Shown here: piece by piece, positions 39,404-42,477 of the stretch
Layout: every line of letters starts with the position of its first letter
Position numbering within the stretch: position 1 is the stretch's first letter
Source of the DNA: Streptococcus parasanguinis
Lineage (GTDB): Bacteria > Bacillota > Bacilli > Lactobacillales > Streptococcaceae
Length of the DNA: 42,477 bases
NCBI GenBank assembly: GCA_018365265.1
Contig: JAGZKI010000014.1
Location: 1 to 42,477, forward strand
Direction: 5' to 3'
Notes under the pieces: model-generated
Seen by the model: only the letters and a program-made list of their open reading frames with translations
What the model was told of the DNA's origin: nothing
The model's database searches: none
Translations under genes and position numbers: made by a program

Positions 39404-39467
39404 AGAATAGAAGGGAATCCTATTCTTTATACACTTATATTTTATCTCTTTTGAGCTAGAATGTAAA
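39404..39467 (-). promoter_or_regulatory. Promoter and leader hairpin of the Usp gene
   Basis: On the minus strand TTTACA (39467-39462), 17-bp spacer, TAAAAT (39444-39439). The leader then contains a perfect 7-bp hairpin AGAATAG/CTATTCT (39426-39404) before the ribosome-binding site. Confidence 0.7.
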
Positions 39468-39521
39468 GGTAAAGTCTCGCTTTTTCTAGTATATTTTTGC
39501 TGAATTTTTAAAGTCCTCGGT

Positions 39522-39550
39522 TTGTACTCTATTTGAACTAGTGGTATAAT
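39522..39550 (+). promoter_or_regulatory. Promoter of the aminotransferase
   Basis: TTGTAC (39522-39527), 17-bp spacer, TATAAT (39545-39550) with TG at 39542-39543. Confidence 0.82.
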
Positions 39551-39579
39551 AGAGATAATTTCGTGAATCGAGGCAGAAT

Positions 39580-40794
39580 ATGAAGGAATATAATAAATCA
39601 AGCAAACTCGAACATGTCGCTTATGATATTCGTGGTCCAGTCTTGGAAGAAGCCATGCGCATGCGCGCAAATGGAGAAAAAATTCTCCGTTTGAATACAG
39701 GGAATCCTGCTGAATTTGGCTTTACAGCTCCAGATGAAGTTATCCATGATTTGATCATGAATGCGCGTGATAGTGAAGGCTATTCAGACTCAAAAGGAAT
39801 CTTTTCAGCCCGCAAGGCTATCATGCAGTACTGCCAGTTGAAAAAAATTCCAAATGTGGATATTGATGATATTTACCTTGGGAATGGAGTGAGTGAGCTG
39901 ATCGTCATGTCCATGCAAGGACTGCTTGACAATGGGGATGAGGTCTTGGTTCCCATGCCGGACTATCCTCTTTGGACAGCAGCCGTCAGCCTAGCTGGTG
40001 GGAATGCGGTTCACTATCTTTGTGATGAAGAAGCAAACTGGTATCCAGATATTGAGGATATCAAGTCGAAAATCACCTCAAACACTAAGGCTATCGTTGT
40101 CATCAACCCGAATAACCCAACAGGTGCCCTCTATCCAGATGAGATCTTGCTTGAGATTGTGGAGATCGCTCGTCAAAATAACTTGATTATCTTCGCAGAT
40201 GAAATCTACGATCGCTTGGTCATGGATGGGGAAAAACACACGGCTATCGCAAGTTTAGCGCCTGATCTCTTCTGTGTGAGTATGAATGGCTTGTCAAAAT
40301 CTCACCGGATTGCCGGTTTCCGTGTTGGTTGGATGGTTCTATCCGGACCAAAACATCATGTGAAGGGCTATATCGAAGGCTTGAACATGTTGTCCAATAT
40401 GCGTCTTTGTTCAAATGTCTTGGCTCAACAAGTTGTGCAAACCTCTCTTGGAGGCTACCAATCCGTGGATGAACTCTTGCTTCCAGGTGGTCGAATCTAC
40501 GAACAACGGAACTTTATCTACAAAGCCATCAATGATATTCCAGGTCTCTCAGCTGTTAAGCCAAAGGCTGGTCTCTATATCTTCCCTAAGATTGATCGGG
40601 ACATGTACCGCGTAGATGATGATGAACAATTTGTTTTAGAGTTCTTGAAGCAAGAAAAAATTCTCTTGGTTCATGGCCGCGGCTTTAACTGGAAAGATCC
40701 AGATCACTTCCGGATCGTTTACCTTCCACGTGTCGATGAGTTAGCTCAAATTCAAGAAAAAATGACTCGTTTCTTGAAACAATACAAACGTTAA
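39580..40794 (+). CDS. PLP-dependent class I/II aminotransferase (AlaT-like)
   Basis: 404 residues, fold-type I aminotransferase. Residues that mark the family are NTGNPAEFGF (substrate pocket), NPNNPTGALYP (Asn of the PLP site), FADEIYDRLVMDG (Asp and Tyr), and the PLP lysine K240 in SMNGLSKSHRIAGFRVGW. The C-terminal Arg for substrate carboxylate is in HFRIVYLPR. The sequence resembles the AlaA/AlaT alanine-glutamate aminotransferases, which work with 2-oxoglutarate; aspartate aminotransferase activity is the main alternative. GAGG is 6 bp upstream of the ATG. It precedes codY but is separated from it by a terminator and a codY promoter. Confidence 0.9.
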   Translation: MKEYNKSSKLEHVAYDIRGPVLEEAMRMRANGEKILRLNTGNPAEFGFTAPDEVIHDLIMNARDSEGYSDSKGIFSARKAIMQYCQLKKIPNVDIDDIYLGNGVSELIVMSMQGLLDNGDEVLVPMPDYPLWTAAVSLAGGNAVHYLCDEEANWYPDIEDIKSKITSNTKAIVVINPNNPTGALYPDEILLEIVEIARQNNLIIFADEIYDRLVMDGEKHTAIASLAPDLFCVSMNGLSKSHRIAGFRVGWMVLSGPKHHVKGYIEGLNMLSNMRLCSNVLAQQVVQTSLGGYQSVDELLLPGGRIYEQRNFIYKAINDIPGLSAVKPKAGLYIFPKIDRDMYRVDDDEQFVLEFLKQEKILLVHGRGFNWKDPDHFRIVYLPRVDELAQIQEKMTRFLKQYKR

Positions 40795-40800
40795 TTAGAT

Positions 40801-40835
40801 AAAGGATTGAAGAGGAAAGTCTTCAATCTTTTTTT
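40801..40835 (+). terminator. Terminator of the aminotransferase
   Basis: GATTGAAGA (40805-40813) / TCTTCAATC (40820-40828), 9-bp stem, then T-run. Confidence 0.92.
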
Positions 40836-40908
40836 GATTCATTCTATAAAATCTATGTCATCGAATCGACATTTTTCTGAATTGCGCACAATTGTAGAAA
40901 AAATAAAT

Positions 40909-40923
40909 AATTTTCAGATAATT
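40909..40923. promoter_or_regulatory. CodY box upstream of codY
   Basis: AATTTTCAGATAATT matches the known consensus AATTTTCWGAAAATT at 14 of 15 positions. It ends 3 bp before the codY -35. A weaker candidate ATTTTTCTGAATTGC (40871-40885) has 4 mismatches. Confidence 0.85.
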
Positions 40924-40926
40924 TGT

Positions 40927-40955
40927 TTGAAATTCCCACACTTATATGATATACT
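40927..40955 (+). promoter_or_regulatory. Promoter of codY-pncA
   Basis: TTGAAA (40927-40932), 17-bp spacer, TATACT (40950-40955), TG at 40947-40948. Confidence 0.88.
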
Positions 40956-40981
40956 TGAGCTGACTATATGCGAGGTTTATT

Positions 40982-41770
40982 ATGGCAAACTTATTAGAAA
41001 AGACACGTAAAATTACATCCATCTTGAAACGGACTGATGAACAGTTGCAGGTCGAGATGCCTTATAATGATATTGCCCAGCAATTAGCGGATATTATCCA
41101 CTGTAATGCCTGTATCATTAATAGCAAGGGAACCCTTCTTGGTTATTTCATGCGTTACAAGACCAACAATGACCGGGTAGAAGCTTTCTTTCAAAATAAA
41201 AAATTACCAGAAGATTATGCCAAGGCGGCAAGCTTAGTTTATGATACAGAAGCTAATTTAGATGTGGACCATGATTTGAGTATCTTTCCGGTCGAAACCA
41301 AGTCTGAATTTCCTGATGGCTTGACCACCATTGCGCCGATCCATGTTTCTGGGATTCGATTGGGTTCCTTGATCATTTGGCGCAATGATAAACAGTTTGC
41401 GGATGATGATTTGATCTTGGTTGAGATTGCCAGCACCGTGGTGGGGATTCAAATGTTGAATTTCCAACGCGAAGAAGACGAAAAAAATATTCGTCGTCGG
41501 ACAGCGGTGAATATGGCTGTCAATACCTTGTCTTACTCTGAATTGCGGGCTGTTTCTGCCATCCTTAGTGAATTGAAAGGAAATGAGGGGCAGTTGACTG
41601 CTTCTATCATTGCAGATCGGATTGGCATCACTCGCTCTGTGATTGTCAATGCACTCCGGAAATTGGAGTCAGCTGGTATTATTGAAAGCCGTTCTCTTGG
41701 AATGAAGGGAACCTATCTCAAAGTGTTGATCCCAGATATCTTTGAGGAAATTAAGAAAAGAGATTACTAA
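40982..41770 (+). CDS. codY: Global nutritional regulator CodY
   Basis: 262 residues, the usual CodY length. CodY represses amino-acid uptake and biosynthesis genes when branched-chain amino acids are plentiful. The N-terminal GAF domain starts LLEKTRKITSILKRTDEQLQ and the C-terminal winged HTH reads LTASIIADRIGITRSVIVNA followed by LRKLESAGIIESRSLGMKGT. Streptococcal CodY responds to branched-chain amino acids, with no established GTP response. GAGG lies 6 bp before the ATG. A near-perfect CodY box just upstream of the -35 suggests autoregulation. The stop and the next start overlap by one base (TAATG). Confidence 0.97.
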   Translation: MANLLEKTRKITSILKRTDEQLQVEMPYNDIAQQLADIIHCNACIINSKGTLLGYFMRYKTNNDRVEAFFQNKKLPEDYAKAASLVYDTEANLDVDHDLSIFPVETKSEFPDGLTTIAPIHVSGIRLGSLIIWRNDKQFADDDLILVEIASTVVGIQMLNFQREEDEKNIRRRTAVNMAVNTLSYSELRAVSAILSELKGNEGQLTASIIADRIGITRSVIVNALRKLESAGIIESRSLGMKGTYLKVLIPDIFEEIKKRDY

Positions 41771-42348
41771 TGACTAAAGCTTTGATTTCAATTGACTACA
41801 CTGTCGATTTCGTAGCAGATGATGGTAAGCTTACGGCAAGTGCCCCTGCCCAAACCATTTCTGAGACCATTGCTCAGGTGACCCAATTGGCCTTTGACCA
41901 AGGAGCCTATGTCTTTTTTGCCATTGATGCGCATGATGTAGACGATCCCTTTCATCCTGAAAGCAAGCTCTTCCCGCCTCATAATATCATTGGGACCAGC
42001 GGACGTGATTTGTACGGCCCTTTGGCAGATTTTTATCAGGAGCACAAAGCGGATTCACGCGTCTTTTGGATGGATAAACGTCATTATTCTGCTTTTTCAG
42101 GAACGGACCTAGATATCCGCCTGCGGGAACGCCATGTAGATACCGTTATTTTGACAGGTGTCTTGACTGATATCTGTGTCCTTCATACAGCGGTTGATGC
42201 CTACAATCTCGGCTATCAGATCGAAGTCGTGGAACCTGCAGTGGCCTCGCTCACTCCTGAAAATCACCAGTTTGCTTTGAATCATTTCAAGCATGTCTTA
42301 GGGGCAAGCTTGGTAGACGGCGCACTAGCTGTATTAGATACTAAATAA
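41770..42348 (+). CDS. Nicotinamidase/isochorismatase-like cysteine hydrolase
   Basis: 192 residues. The catalytic triad of the family is visible: Asp9 in ISIDYTVDF, Lys103 in WMDKRHYSAFSGTDLD, and nucleophile Cys136 in GVLTDICVLHTAVDAYN. The metal-binding region is AIDAHDVDDPFHPE, the D-x-H of nicotinamidases, so PncA activity (nicotinamide to nicotinate for NAD salvage) is the most likely role, with other isochorismatase-fold amidases possible. Co-transcribed with codY (one-base overlap). In other streptococci this gene follows codY and I recall gatCAB next; here an IS element begins 31 bp after the stop. Confidence 0.9.
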   Translation: MTKALISIDYTVDFVADDGKLTASAPAQTISETIAQVTQLAFDQGAYVFFAIDAHDVDDPFHPESKLFPPHNIIGTSGRDLYGPLADFYQEHKADSRVFWMDKRHYSAFSGTDLDIRLRERHVDTVILTGVLTDICVLHTAVDAYNLGYQIEVVEPAVASLTPENHQFALNHFKHVLGASLVDGALAVLDTK

Positions 42349-42385
42349 GAAAAGATTGTAAAAGAGGTCATAGACATTTGAACTG

Positions 42386-42431
42386 CACCCCAAAAGTTAG
42401 ACAGAAAAATCTAACTTTTGGGGTGTTTTTA
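42386..42431 (+). terminator. Terminator-like hairpin in the IS left end
   Basis: Sixteen-bp stem (42386-42401 / 42410-42425), 8-nt loop, then TTTTTATT. It would stop codY-pncA transcription from entering the transposase. Confidence 0.85.
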
Positions 42432-42433
42432 TT

Positions 42434-42477
42434 ATGAAATTAACTTATAAAGATAAAGTTCAGATCTATGAACTTAG
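42434..42477 (+). CDS. IS3-family transposase orfA, N-terminal fragment
   Basis: The ATG at 42434 begins MKLTYKDKVQIYEL, open to the window end. This is the usual N terminus of the helix-turn-helix orfA protein of IS150-type IS3 elements, which binds the IS ends; orfB with the DDE catalytic domain would lie downstream by a -1 frameshift. No Shine-Dalgarno site is obvious because the hairpin precedes the start. Only 14 residues are visible, so whether the element is intact cannot be judged. Confidence 0.75.
   Translation, partial: MKLTYKDKVQIYEL

Larger units (their letters stand above)
42379..42477 (+). mobile_element. Left end of an IS3-family (IS150-group-like) element, truncated by window
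   Basis: The sequence starting TGAACTGCACCCCAAAAGTT looks like the terminal inverted repeat of IS3-family elements of streptococci. It contains a perfect 16-bp inverted repeat CACCCCAAAAGTTAGA (42386-42401) / TCTAACTTTTGGGGTG (42410-42425) followed by a T-run, and then the start of a transposase orfA. The target duplication and right end lie outside the window. Confidence 0.8.

Overview
The window comes from the chromosome of a low-GC Gram-positive coccus, almost certainly a viridans-group Streptococcus (mitis/sanguinis/parasanguinis side of the genus; species not fixed). I infer this from near-identity to remembered streptococcal RpsF, SecA, CodY, ScrA and UvrA, from the streptococcal gene order secA-DAHP synthase-acpS-alr-recG, from strong extended -10 promoters (TGnTATAAT), and from short structured intergenic repeats. 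Almost everything is chromosomal core. The accessory DNA consists of small repeats, one decayed gene and the first 99 bases of an IS at the right edge.

Layout. 1-1006: end of the rpsF-ssb-rpsR operon, closed by a terminator. 1.1-3.3 kb: a GNAT acetyltransferase, then convergent DUF1129 and CorA genes. 3.4-7.4 kb: uvrA-pepP, overlapping by 4 bp and divergent from corA. 7.4-9.5 kb: a secreted or membrane Tim44-like/zinc-ribbon protein followed by an SPFH-family protein. 9.6-11.1 kb: efp-asp23-nusB. 11.1-16.9 kb: sucrose locus, scrR and scrB on the minus strand and scrA and scrK on the plus strand, with a 377-bp operator region between scrB and scrA. 17.1-26.3 kb: a broken peptide deformylase paralogue, marR plus a heterodimeric multidrug ABC exporter, a PAP2 phosphatase, a second GNAT, queG, manA and a TipA-type merR. 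Two 175-bp inverted copies of one structured repeat (16940-17114 and 26281-26455) bound this block. 26.6-35.9 kb: a KimA-type potassium transporter, secA, DAHP synthase, acpS, alr and recG. 36.2-39.4 kb: asparaginase (-), a HAD phosphatase fused to a MazG-like domain (+), and a universal stress protein (-). 39.6-42.3 kb: aminotransferase, codY and a nicotinamidase-like hydrolase. 42379-end: left end of an IS3-family element.

How the genes work together. ScrA imports and phosphorylates sucrose, ScrB splits sucrose-6-phosphate into glucose-6-phosphate and fructose, and ScrK returns fructose to glycolysis, all under ScrR. ManA interconverts mannose-6-phosphate and fructose-6-phosphate. The MarR repressor sits over two phased palindromes at the promoter of its own exporter operon. 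CodY has a near-consensus CodY box directly upstream of its promoter, suggesting autoregulation.

The most unusual sequence is a tandem array of two long hairpins between recG and the asparaginase gene (35968-36202). The paired stem bases differ completely between the two units but remain complementary, while a 22-nt linker and the inner sequence stay conserved. I saw no CRISPR array, tRNA, rRNA or prophage, and no defence system.
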